This document shows positions 47,067 to 55,113 of a stretch of 64,000 nucleotides of DNA, piece by piece; the first letter of the stretch is position 1; the number at the start of each line of letters is the position of its first letter. This stretch comes from Priestia aryabhattai B8W22. GTDB lineage: Bacteria > Bacillota > Bacilli > Bacillales > Bacillaceae_H. Where the stretch lies: positions 1 through 64,000 of the forward strand of contig NZ_JYOO01000023.1 of assembly GCF_000956595.1 (NCBI RefSeq). Reading direction: 5' to 3'. The translations under genes were made by a program, and so were the position numbers. Under the pieces are notes generated by a model, which was given only the letters and a program-made list of their open reading frames with translations, was not told where the DNA came from and did not search any database.

Positions 47067-49899
47067 TTAATTTTCAGTTGTTGGCTCTTGCTGCGGTGTA
47101 GCAGGTGTTGACGGCGTCGATGGTGTAGATGGTGTAGCAGGAGTTTGTGGTGTTTGACTTCCTGAGTCACTTCCACCGTTGTCTGCTGGAGGAGTTGTTG
47201 CGCCTCCGTTATTATTGTTGTTGCCGTTATTACCATCGTTAGCATTGCCGCTATCGTTATTGTTATTATCGGTATTGCCGCTATTGCTACCGCTGCTATT
47301 GCTGCCATTATTGCTGTTTTGGTTATCATCCGGCTGAGTAGATGAATCGTCACCTTGATCAGAGCCGTTGTTTTGATCAGTGTTGCTATTGTCTTCATTT
47401 TGATTATCGTCCGTTGTTCCGTCATCTTCAGGCTTAGTAGAATCATCTTCGGTAGCTTGATCTGATGAATCAGGGACTTTTACAGAAGAACTAGCGCTTT
47501 CGCCCGTATTTGTTGTTACGGTGAAACTATACGTTGCGCCTGGTGCTGGGTTGGAAATTGTCTTTCCACCGGCTCCTGCGCCAGATGCGAGTTGTTCGGA
47601 ACCGTTAGGAGAGGACATTGTGACTGTAAAGGTCGTATCACTGGCTGCGTTTGACGCTGACCAGTTAACTGAAATTGCTCCTCCGCTATACGAAGCAGTA
47701 ATTTTTGGCTTCACATCTTTATTGTCTTTTTTCTCTTTTTTGTCCTTCTTTTTTATCTTCTTTCTTTTCTTCTTTTTCTTTTTTCACAAACGTTTGAGAT
47801 ACTTTTGTCGGTGCAGTACCGCGCACAAAGTATTCTTTCGTAATTAAGCTCGAAGGAGTAGAGCCGCTTGGGCGTTTTAAGTCTTTGCCCGTTGGTTTTT
47901 CCACGGAACGTTCAACTACGCTGTCCGGCTGCTTGAAACTTCCTTTAGGTTTGCCTTCAGAAATATGAGTAATAACATGCTTAAAGATATTTTTTGCCAT
48001 GCCTGTTTCATTAGCACTTAAAATATAGCCGTCTTTAGCAGTTTCATAGCCTGTCCATACGGAAATCGTATAGTTTGGCGTAAACCCATTAAACCAAACG
48101 TCTTTTTCACCAGCGTCTGGAATATTGTATCGTTTTTTCTCATCAGCACTAAAGTTCGAAGTTCCTGTTTTACCCGCAATTTCTAATCCTGGTGTACGAA
48201 CAGCACGAGCTGTACCATATGATTCGTTTACAACAGATTTCATCATGTCCGTCATCATAAATGCCGTGTAATCTTGCATTGCGCGTTTTGGTTTTGGCGT
48301 TAAATCAATTTCTGTTCCATCAGGGAATTTTACCTTTGTCACTGTATGCGGTGCATTGTACATACCTTCATTTGCAAAAGCACTATAGGCTCCAGCCATT
48401 TGTAGAGGTGTAACACCTGTACGGAAGCCTCCGATAGAATAAGATTCAGAATAAGCTTCGCCGTCTTCTTCATCTAATTTTAGCCCAAGGCCTGTAGCGA
48501 ACTCTTTTGCTTTGTCCGCACCGGTTGCTTGAAACGCTTTTAAGGCAGGGATGTTCAGTGAACGTCCTAAAGCTTCACGCGCTGAAACCCACCCTTTATA
48601 GTTGCGTCCAAAATTTCGGATTGGCGTGCCGTTTGAATAATGATATTCTTCATCTTTTATCGGTTGTCCAGTAGACCACTTTAAGTTCTCAATCGCTGGA
48701 CCGTAATCTAAGATTGGCTTAATTGTTGAGCCAGGCTGACGTCTCATATTTGTTGCAAAGTTTAAGCCGCCTGATACACGATTACGTCCGCCTCCAATTG
48801 CTTGAATACCGCCTGTTTCATTATCTACCACGACAAGACCTGCTTGGAATTTATCGTTCGGGAAGTTGACTACTTTGTTATTCATCACATCATCCACATA
48901 GTCCTGAGCATTAGTGTCAAGCGTTGTATAAATTTCTAAGCCCGCAGAAAATGGATCCGCGTCTGTTTTCTTTTTTACTTCCTCGATTACTTGATCAATA
49001 AATACATCGTACTTAGATGTTGATTCAGTTTGTTTAGCTAAGTGAGCCTGTACATCTACTTGTTTTGCTTTGTCGGCCTGGGCTTGTGTAATGAAGCCGT
49101 TTTTAGCCATTAAGTTTAATACTGTGTTACGGCGTTTGGTAGCATTCTCTGGGTTTGTAACTGGGTTATAAGTAGTTGGCGCTTTTGGTAAGCCTGCCAA
49201 CATAGCAGCTTCATCAAGAGTTAAATCTTTTACGCTTTTAACTCCGTAAAATTTCTCAGCCGCTCGTTCAATACCGTATACTTCACCTGATGCGAAATAT
49301 ATTTTGTTTAAATACATTTCAAGAATTTGTTGCTTCGAATATTTGCGCTCAAGCTGGTAAGCTAACCACATTTCTTGTACTTTACGTTTAACCGTCTTCT
49401 TTGGTGATAAGAACGAGTTCTTTACCACTTGCTGAGTAATCGTACTACCGCCCTCAGCACCGAAGCCGTTTTTAAAGTTCGCCATTAATGCTCCGCCAAT
49501 ACGGTAAAAGTCGACGCCGTGATGTTTATAAAAACGAACGTCTTCCGTAGCGATAAATGCGTTTTTGACGACTTGAGGGATTTCATCGTATTGCACATAT
49601 GTACGTTTTTGAGCTCCAATTTCTTTTACAACTGTCTTTCCATCGTTTGCATATACTTTAGATGAAAAAGAGTTTTTTAATACCGAGTCATCCACTTTTG
49701 GAGCATCGCTTATCATAGCAAAAAAAGTTCCCACTCCGGCAATGAGCCCGATGATTCCTATCAGTAAAACTGCGGCAACAATTTTACGAAATAGGCCTCC
49801 TTTTTTCTTCTTTTTCGGTTTTCCTTGAGATTTACCTTCTGGTTTGTTGTCATTCATAGCTCTTCGTCGTTCTTCACGAGAGCGATAATTATCTGACAT
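47067..49899 (-). pseudogene. ponA: Class A penicillin-binding protein PonA (PBP1), single-base frameshift near C-terminus
   Basis: Bifunctional glycosyltransferase/transpeptidase. Cytoplasmic RRR-rich tail and one membrane helix, GT51 domain (GGSTITQQVVKN), transpeptidase with STIKP (SxxK), SLN and KTGTSN. The first frame stops at 47719 after 726 residues. A second frame, 47714 down to 47067, carries a fibronectin III-like domain (KPKITASYSGGAISVNWSASN) and an Asp/Asn-rich then PSTPSTP tail. The span of 2833 bases is one over 944 codons; the extra base lies in the A/T-rich KKDKKE tract near 47740-47755. Catalytic domains are intact either way. Confidence 0.9.
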
Positions 49900-49962
49900 A
49901 AAAACTCCTACCTTTCAACGCATTGTAAGAGAATGATTTCCGTAAACATATATATCATACTC

Positions 49963-50562
49963 TTAAAAGTATAATTTATCTATAGTTTTTATGTAATCGA
50001 TTCTCGGATGGTAACCAAGTTCGATGAAATGTCCTTTTTTTTCAATATCTGCCTTAGGGATTGATTTTCGTCCATCTTTTTTCATGGCATCCCAATAAGG
50101 AAAAAGGAACTGTGCTTCGAACAAGTATATTTCTTGTAAAGTAGAGAACATTAATATAACGAAACAAACCCCGTTTTGTTTCACAATTTGCTTCATATGT
50201 TCAATTTGATGTTCATGAAAATTACGCAGAGGAAATGAGGTTTTATTTCTCGTTTCTTTTGCTTCAAAGTCAAGGTGTTTTCCTTTATAGACGCCATTAT
50301 AGTCTGTAGTAGAGGCCTGTTTAAAATAAGCTTCTTTGATAACAGCGGCACTTCTCTTCGGATAGTCTACTTTTACAATTTGAACAGGGGTTGGTTTTTT
50401 GTGAACAATGGCTATTCCTTTTGAAACATAGTATTCATTTGTTTCGTTTAAATCGTCCTCCAGCGTCATACCACGATTGCTATAGCTAGCTTCTAGCTTT
50501 TTAGGGGAAGGACTGCTGGTATTCAATGGCTTATAGGCCTTTCCGTTAGGATAGCGAATCAT
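49963..50562 (-). CDS. recU: Holliday junction resolvase RecU
   Basis: Type II restriction-like resolvase acting with RuvAB in recombination and segregation. ATG 50562, nine bases after AAAGGAG, gives 199 residues starting [12 protein letters not shown]. Catalytic landmarks include [11 protein letters not shown], then [12 protein letters not shown] (E and K of the PD-ExK core) and the stalk region upstream ([17 protein letters not shown]). It lies 63 bases upstream of ponA, as in the B. subtilis recU-ponA operon. Confidence 0.95.
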   Translation of the reverse strand: MIRYPNGKAYKPLNTSSPSPKKLEASYSNRGMTLEDDLNETNEYYVSKGIAIVHKKPTPVQIVKVDYPKRSAAVIKEAYFKQASTTDYNGVYKGKHLDFEAKETRNKTSFPLRNFHEHQIEHMKQIVKQNGVCFVILMFSTLQEIYLFEAQFLFPYWDAMKKDGRKSIPKADIEKKGHFIELGYHPRIDYIKTIDKLYF

Positions 50563-50653
50563 AACCATCACTCCTTTAGTGTAAATCTATTAAACAAACA
50601 AATTCTATTATACCAAATCCTACAAATAAAAATAGATGAAAGAAGATGAAGAG

Positions 50654-51631
50654 ATGTCACTCAATAGTTCGGAACAAGCGCTGTTGACGGCGATTAAAAA
50701 AACAACAGACAAGCTGAATATTGATAATATATCAAGAACCCAAGCTTATGCAACTTTTTATCATAGATATCCTGAAGTAAAGTGGGCATTTCTCGCAAGT
50801 ATGGTATCCCGAAACACAGGGTGGAATATGTGTGATTTGCAAGGGGAAAACATGAAAAAAGCGTTATCAAAGCAAACGCGCGATTTATTATTTTTGACGT
50901 ATGAAAGAGCAAATTGGCTTATTTTCAAAGATGCCTTCCCTCAATTACTATTGTATGCTGTTTCGCGTAAAAAACATGTCTCTTACCTTCATTTACTTCC
51001 CTATTTAAATGTTTCATCTTTTATCGAAGAGAAGTGGAGGCAATTTATGCAGAAACCTTGTGAACTGGAGCTTATTCATGCGTTAATTGTGAATGAGCAG
51101 CACGTTATTCAAAAGCCCGTTATTGAACAGCCTTTTTATCAAGATAAAGTGTTTAAAAGTATGCTGTTTTTTTTTCAAGATATATTCCACTTTAGCTCCG
51201 TCCTTTTTCCTACTACAAAAGGGGAGCTATACGGTTGTTCTGTTCATGATTTTACAAAAGTAAATAATCGGATTGATTTGGGGAAGAAATTAGCGGCTTT
51301 ATTATTTCATGAAAAGTATTATCCCTTGTTTTATGAATTTTCTTTGAAAACAAAGCATACGGGTTCGAGATACGATTATGAGCAGTATTTTGTGGATGAA
51401 ACCAGTTGCTGTACACCTGCACTTCGAAAGGTGTATCCGGCTATTAGACATCATGAAAAAAAGAGAGAAAAGTGGTTTTTAACAAAAAAAGAGGAACACA
51501 AGCTGATGAAAAAGCCGCCTTTTCCAAAGAAAGTTCATTTTACAAAGTGGTATCTTCAAAAGCAAAAGCAGCTGCATATATTAATGAAAGTAGCGCAAGT
51601 AGTTAATGTAAATAAAAACGGCCACAAGTGA
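50654..51631 (+). CDS. yppC: DUF2515 family protein YppC
   Basis: A soluble basic protein of about 325 residues, YppC/DUF2515 family, function unknown. The start is uncertain: ATG 50654 (MSLNSSEQALL) has a weak AGAAGATGAAGAG, while ATG 50636 has none. Typical parts are YHRYPEVKWAFLASMVSRNTGWNM, and the tail is rich in Lys, Trp and aromatics (KKVHFTKWYLQKQKQ). It is divergent from recU, as in B. subtilis. Confidence 0.85.
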   Translation: MSLNSSEQALLTAIKKTTDKLNIDNISRTQAYATFYHRYPEVKWAFLASMVSRNTGWNMCDLQGENMKKALSKQTRDLLFLTYERANWLIFKDAFPQLLLYAVSRKKHVSYLHLLPYLNVSSFIEEKWRQFMQKPCELELIHALIVNEQHVIQKPVIEQPFYQDKVFKSMLFFFQDIFHFSSVLFPTTKGELYGCSVHDFTKVNNRIDLGKKLAALLFHEKYYPLFYEFSLKTKHTGSRYDYEQYFVDETSCCTPALRKVYPAIRHHEKKREKWFLTKKEEHKLMKKPPFPKKVHFTKWYLQKQKQLHILMKVAQVVNVNKNGHK

Positions 51632-51640
51632 CCGTTTTGT
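51615..51640 (+). terminator. yppC terminator
   Basis: AAAACGG/CCGTTTT stem around a loop containing the yppC stop; the T-tract is short. Confidence 0.6.
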
Positions 51641-51642
51641 TC

Positions 51643-51744
51643 TTAAGTAGAAGGCTGGTTAGGACCGTTTAACTTTTTAGGATCACCGTAGGTTTTTGTT
51701 TCAGGCTTATTTTTAGGCTGTGATTTTTGCTGTTTGTTGGCCAT
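51643..51744 (-). CDS. sspM: Small acid-soluble spore protein SspM-like
   Basis: A 33-residue protein read from ATG 51744 behind AGGAGGTG: it begins MANKQQKSQPKNK and ends KKLNGPNQPST. The end closely matches B. subtilis SspM (recalled as KKLGGPNRPST), a minor spore protein made in the forespore whose gene lies in the same ypp neighbourhood. High Lys, Asn, Gln and Pro with no hydrophobic core fits this class. Confidence 0.8.
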   Translation of the reverse strand: MANKQQKSQPKNKPETKTYGDPKKLNGPNQPST

Positions 51745-51971
51745 ATCTAGGCACCTCCTATCATGTTGTAATGAACGTTCAGCAGCAGAATGTATCAGCT
51801 TAGCTGAAATGTCTATACTAGTGTTTTCAATATGTTCTCTTTCGATTCACCATAAATGAAAATGTCGAAAACATCTTTCTTTGACGAATAGAAACTAGTT
51901 TTGTCATGTGTGAAGGGACATTGAATAAAAAAGAGAATACGTTATGCAAAGGAAAATTTGGAGGGATGGCG

Positions 51972-52226
51972 ATGAAACAAAGTATGGTTAAAACAAGCGA
52001 AATGATGACTTTATTAGATAGCTTACTAGAGCAAGTAGATCTAGTGGATAAAACGATGTCTACATCTATAAATGAAGCATTTACACATTGTGAAGAAACA
52101 TATATGGAACAAGTTCATCGCATTGACCAATCACTGCAAGAAATTGAAGTAGCTGTGTATGAAAGCATGCCTTCCGAAACAGAATGGAGTAGAAGCCGAA
52201 GAGAAATGGTTCTTCATACAGTATAA
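51972..52226 (+). CDS. yppD: Small helical protein, YppD position
   Basis: ATG 51972, about seven bases after GGAGGG, gives an 84-residue acidic helical protein (MKQSMVKTSEMMTLLDSLLEQV). Two earlier in-frame starts (51906, 51966) fit the ribosome site less well. Name given from its place between yppC and yppE rather than from a recognised domain. It probably forms a short coiled coil. Function is unknown. Confidence 0.6.
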   Translation: MKQSMVKTSEMMTLLDSLLEQVDLVDKTMSTSINEAFTHCEETYMEQVHRIDQSLQEIEVAVYESMPSETEWSRSRREMVLHTV

Positions 52227-52271
52227 AGATTGTTTATGTTACAATAGTCATCGTAGAGGTGACGAATAACG

Positions 52272-52622
52272 ATGAATGAAGATGTGAAAAAAAGTACGGA
52301 AATCATGTTTCAATATAATGAAGTAGCTGTAGAACGATTAGCGTCTATTCAACAAGAAGAAAATTATGAAGTTAAATTTTTTGAAGAAGTAAAACCTTAT
52401 GGAGATATTTTCTTCAAAGAACTTGATGGCTGGGCTAGTCTCGTAACCGAATGGCTGAAGAAAGAGCGACCAAAATATATTCATGTTAATCAAGTAGAGA
52501 CGTTAAAAGAAAATTTACAAAACGTTGTACTACAGTCATTTTATCCCGAGACGCGAGAAAAGCGATTTAAAAAGATGTATCACTCAAATAAGTATGTGCT
52601 CGAGTCGATATTGAATAATTAA
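52272..52622 (+). CDS. yppE: DUF1798 family protein YppE
   Basis: A 116-residue all-helical protein of the YppE/DUF1798 family; a four-helix bundle is expected. ATG 52272 follows GAGGTGACG. Recognisable stretches include RLASIQQEENYEVKFFEEVKPY and SFYPETREKRFKKMYHS. Function is unknown. It lies directly after yppD in the ypp run and is followed by the GC-rich repeat element. Confidence 0.8.
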   Translation: MNEDVKKSTEIMFQYNEVAVERLASIQQEENYEVKFFEEVKPYGDIFFKELDGWASLVTEWLKKERPKYIHVNQVETLKENLQNVVLQSFYPETREKRFKKMYHSNKYVLESILNN

Positions 52623-52664
52623 TCCCGGCCTTCCGTTAAGATCTACAAGGTGGGGATTTTCTAT
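52620..52664 (+). terminator. Possible yppE terminator
   Basis: AATCCC and GGGGATT arms separated by a long loop with a TTTTC tail; modest support only. Confidence 0.4.
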
Positions 52665-52998
52665 GTATGAGATGGTAACAAAAGTATTTTACTCGAAGTG
52701 AAAAACGAACTATCGATCATTTTTTTGATTCGTAGTTCGTTTTTTTGATGATCAGCATAGGTTTCATCTGTTTCGTTCCTTCGAGTAGTTGATTGGAGGG
52801 CAAGGCGAAGGCTCCTGCGGGAAAAGCGGAACAGATGAGACCCCGCAGAAGCGCAAGCGACGAGGAGGCTCATCGGCCGCCCGCGGAAAGCGAAGCCTTG
52901 CACGTAGATCAACTGCGGTGCCATAAGCGGTTCAGCTCATGTATCCCATTTGTTCGTTTCTAGATTGGATTCATTTTGTTATGTCCCAGCCTCTTTTT
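52665..52998 (-). repeat. Full-length copy of the dispersed hairpin repeat with GC-rich core
   Basis: Oriented opposite to the 24 kb copy. Its outer parts match that copy in ordered blocks, ending at TGTCCCAGCCTCTTT (52984-52998). The inner 52788-52914 segment is GC-rich, far above the surroundings, and bounded by GTTGAT/ATCAAC and GCAAGGC/GCCTTGC inverted repeats, giving a long cruciform. A second hairpin of ACGAACTA type is at 52706-52748. The core sequence (CTCCTGCGGGAAAAGCG) resembles a repeat I recall from many Bacillaceae intergenic regions. No protein is encoded. Confidence 0.8.
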
Positions 52999-53016
52999 AT
53001 CATGATCAATAAAAAG

Positions 53017-53187
53017 TTAATCAAAATCTTTTTGAGATTGGATAGAAACAGCTGGGTGATCTTGTGAAGCGACTGTATCGATATGATAATCAACTTTTTC
53101 GGTATGTTTAGAAGCAACGGCGTTATTTGTTTTATTTACTGCACTTTGTCCCTGCTTTTTGTGATCAAAATGTTTTCCACGACTCAT
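53017..53187 (-). CDS. Small hydrophilic protein, unknown
   Basis: A 56-residue protein read from ATG 53187 behind AAAGGAGGTCTATC, an excellent ribosome site. It begins MSRGKHFDHKKQGQSAVNK and ends SIQSQKDFD. It is rich in His, Lys, Gln, Ser and Val, with no hydrophobic core, which resembles small spore proteins, but I do not recognise a family. It lies between yppE and yppF. Confidence 0.65.
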   Translation of the reverse strand: MSRGKHFDHKKQGQSAVNKTNNAVASKHTEKVDYHIDTVASQDHPAVSIQSQKDFD

Positions 53188-53281
53188 GAGATAGACCTCC
53201 TTTATTGAATACTACGTTAAAGCTTTTATAGTATAAACAAGTCAAAAAAGAAGTATGTGTCCACTTTATCGGAAACAAATA

Positions 53282-53311
53282 AACCACCGATTTCTCGGTG
53301 GTAGTAAAAAA
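53282..53311 (-). terminator. yppF terminator
   Basis: ACCACCGA/TCGGTGGT stem with TTTC loop; T-rich on the minus-strand side. Confidence 0.75.
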
Positions 53312-53312
53312 A

Positions 53313-53507
53313 TTAATCATCTTGTGCACTAAAATCGGGCTTAGTAGCTCCAATTTGTTCGAGTTCACGTACAGCGGCTTTGTAATTCATAGGAGTTAAA
53401 AAACCTTTTAAATACTGCTGCTGAGCAAAATCGAGTAATTCATTACTTGACTGCGGCTCATATTGTTTCACCGCAATAAAAGCTTCTTGAAGTTCGTTCA
53501 CATACAT
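53313..53507 (-). CDS. yppF: YppF-like small protein
   Basis: A 64-residue helical protein of the YppF family: MYVNELQEAFIAVKQYEP then QYLKGFLTPMNYKAAVREL and an acidic end. ATG 53507 follows GGAGGGAATTTAC. Position and length match B. subtilis YppF. No function is known; no membrane segment is present. Confidence 0.8.
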   Translation of the reverse strand: MYVNELQEAFIAVKQYEPQSSNELLDFAQQQYLKGFLTPMNYKAAVRELEQIGATKPDFSAQDD

Positions 53508-53737
53508 GTAAATTCCCTCCTAATCCCCATTTGTGCCACTACGTATAGGTAGTATCACTTGTTCTTATCGTACCATATATTTAAAAAATCTCGTTTTTTT
53601 GAAAAATTTAAACTTTCGACAGAAACCTACATATTTTTGAATGCGTTCTCCAAAAGTACAAGTAGACGAACGTCACCTCTTATTTCTGCATACATACTAT
53701 ATATTATGTAATATTAAAAAGGAGGTATTGATTTTGC

Positions 53738-54151
53738 ATGTATACAAGTAAGCACTATCCGTATTATGAGCAACATCAACCAGAACGTTTTGATTTAAGT
53801 CAGGTACATCCATTTCCACAGTATCACCAGCAGCCATGGACGGAAGCTTATATGCCGCAACATCCGTACGCTCAGCAACAAATGCCTTTTGGTCCTCAGC
53901 AAATTCCCTATATGAACGGAATGTATCAGCAGCCCATGTACAATAATGCAGGTGCGCCTTTTAATCCATACCCTAAAGCTCAGCAGCAAAAGCCTCAGCC
54001 TTCTCAATTTCAGTCATTAATGTCTCAGTTTAAATCGAGTGATGGCAATTACGATATGAACAAGATGATGAATACTGCGGGGCAGATGATGGGAGCCATG
54101 AACCAATTAACATCCTTAGTAAAAGGATTTTCCGGGATTTTCAAAGTATAA
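53738..54151 (+). CDS. yppG: YppG-like spore-coat type protein
   Basis: A 137-residue protein with a Tyr/Gln/Pro/His-rich N-terminal two-thirds (HYPYYEQHQPERFD, YAQQQMPFGPQQIPYMNG) and a short helical C-terminus (MNKMMNTAGQMMGAMNQLTSLVKGF). The composition and the YppG-like family label point to a coat-associated protein. ATG 53738 lies 12 bases after AAGGAGG, slightly long. Position matches B. subtilis yppG. A small hairpin follows the stop. Confidence 0.8.
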   Translation: MYTSKHYPYYEQHQPERFDLSQVHPFPQYHQQPWTEAYMPQHPYAQQQMPFGPQQIPYMNGMYQQPMYNNAGAPFNPYPKAQQQKPQPSQFQSLMSQFKSSDGNYDMNKMMNTAGQMMGAMNQLTSLVKGFSGIFKV

Positions 54152-54180
54152 GGACTAGAAGATGGTTTCTAGTCCCTGCT
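54152..54180 (+). terminator. Weak yppG terminator
   Basis: GGACTAGAA and TTCTAGTCC arms right after the stop; the T-tract is poor. Confidence 0.45.
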
Positions 54181-54182
54181 TA

Positions 54183-54329
54183 TTATTTCTTCTTTTGATT
54201 TTTTAAATAGGTTTCTCCAAGAAGTGCAAATACTTCATTGTAAGTTAATCCAGACTGAGCATTTAAACGTTTGACTTCTTCGATATCTGTTGTTGATGAA
54301 GTTGAGATTTGATGCTTGCTTTTTTTCAT
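54183..54329 (-). CDS. Small unknown protein with a gamma-SASP-like segment
   Basis: A 48-residue protein read from ATG 54329, with GGAGAGC upstream. It begins MKKSKHQISTSSTT, then DIEEVKRLNAQSGLTYNEVFALL and a basic tail. The TDIEEVKRLNAQS stretch resembles the TDVxxVKxxNAQS repeat of gamma-type small acid-soluble spore proteins, but the rest does not. The C-terminal half should be an amphipathic helix. No family recognised; a spore role is inferred only from motif and neighbours. Confidence 0.6.
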   Translation of the reverse strand: MKKSKHQISTSSTTDIEEVKRLNAQSGLTYNEVFALLGETYLKNQKKK

Positions 54330-54405
54330 AAAAGCTCTCCTTTTCTATGTAAAATGAATAACATCCCATCTTAGTATATTTCCAAATGTGCCCCTTCTAT
54401 AACTG

Positions 54406-54449
54406 GAAAAAAACGCCGAAGACACTCATGGTTCTTCGGCTTTTTTTTG
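54406..54449 (-). terminator. Terminator of the CotG-like gene
   Basis: GCCGAAGA/TCTTCGGC stem; a T7 tract follows on the minus strand and T8 on the plus strand. Confidence 0.8.
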
Positions 54450-54474
54450 CAATAAAGATGAGTGTTTAGAGAAA

Positions 54475-54942
54475 TTAAGAACGACGAGAGCGGCGAGTAG
54501 AAAGACGAGAGCGGCGGGTAGAACGGCGAGAGCGGCGAGTAGAACGGCGAGAGCGGCGAGTAGAACGGCGAGAGCGGCGAGTAGAACGGCGAGAGCGGCG
54601 AGTAGAACGGCGAGAGCGGCGGGTAGAACGGCGAGAGCGGCGAGTAGAACGGCGAGAGCGGCGAGTAGAACGGCGAGAGCGGCGAGTAGAACGGCGAGAG
54701 CGGCGAGTAGAACGGCGAGAACGACGAGTAGAGCGATGAGAGCGGCGAGTAGAACGACGAGAGCCGCGAGAAGAGCGACGCGTACCGCGAGTAGAACGGC
54801 GAGAGCTGCGACGAGAGCTACGAGAAGAGCGACGCGGCTTTGTTAGTGGACCGGCAGTTGGCTCTTGAAACATAAAAGATTTCAGTTCTGTACATTCTAG
54901 GGCTTCAGCAGCCTCTTTAATTTTTTCAGCTGTAATATGCAA
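54475..54942 (-). CDS. CotG-like Arg/Ser/Thr repeat spore coat protein
   Basis: A 155-residue protein. The first 36 residues ([20 protein letters not shown]...) form a helical head; the rest is Arg, Ser and Thr, mostly a seven-residue repeat STRRSRR. TTG 54942 is the start, eight bases after AAGGAGG. Divergent from cotH, as cotG is in B. subtilis. CotG-like modular proteins beside cotH are an established feature of spore-forming bacilli and are phosphorylated by CotH. The repeat differs from the longer B. subtilis CotG unit. I infer a structural outer-coat role; RNA-binding is excluded only by context. Confidence 0.8.
   Translation of the reverse strand: MHITAEKIKEAAEALECTELKSFMFQEPTAGPLTKPRRSSRSSRRSSRRSTRGTRRSSRGSRRSTRRSHRSTRRSRRSTRRSRRSTRRSRRSTRRSRRSTRRSRRSTRRSRRSTRRSRRSTRRSRRSTRRSRRSTRRSRRSTRRSRLSTRRSRRS
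54479..54835 (-). repeat. 21-bp tandem repeats within the CotG-like gene
   Basis: The unit GAGAGCGGCGAGTAGAACGGC (21 bp written across two short blocks, GAGAGCGGCGAG and TAGAACGGC) recurs about eleven to twelve times from 54479 to about 54730 with single-base changes, then decays to about 54835. Near identity at the DNA level implies recent slippage and likely strain-to-strain length variation. Confidence 0.9.
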
Positions 54943-55113
54943 TACAAAAACCTCCTTGTCAATTGGACTAGGTCTTGCATTAATAGAATACGCGCTGATG
55001 CTTGTCCTTGATATGAGTCAAAAGTGGAGTTTACGGAAATAGTTGATGCGGTGGGGTATCATGGAGAATTTTCCCTTCATATACTTTAATAATTGAAGAA
55101 AGGTGGTCGAATA
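54943..55113. promoter_or_regulatory. Divergent cotG-like/cotH intergenic region
   Basis: A 170-base gap between divergent coat genes. Late mother-cell (sigma K) promoters are expected; CGTATTCTA near 54985 read toward the CotG-like gene resembles the CATAnnnTA -10, but I found no convincing -35. A cotH ribosome site AAAGGTGG is at 55100-55107. Confidence 0.35.

Noticed and set aside
47012-47446. A 144-codon frame antisense-shifted within the ponA tail
   Set aside because: Low-complexity Ile/Thr/Ala sequence results from reading the Asn/Asp-rich tail in another frame.
52661-52924. An 87-codon minus-strand frame through the GC-rich repeat core
   Set aside because: It is a by-product of the high-GC inverted repeat with no ribosome site or protein-like pattern.
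54475-54942. Arg/Ser-rich protein as an RNA-binding SR or protamine-like protein
   Set aside because: The divergent cotH neighbour and the established CotG-like family explain it better.
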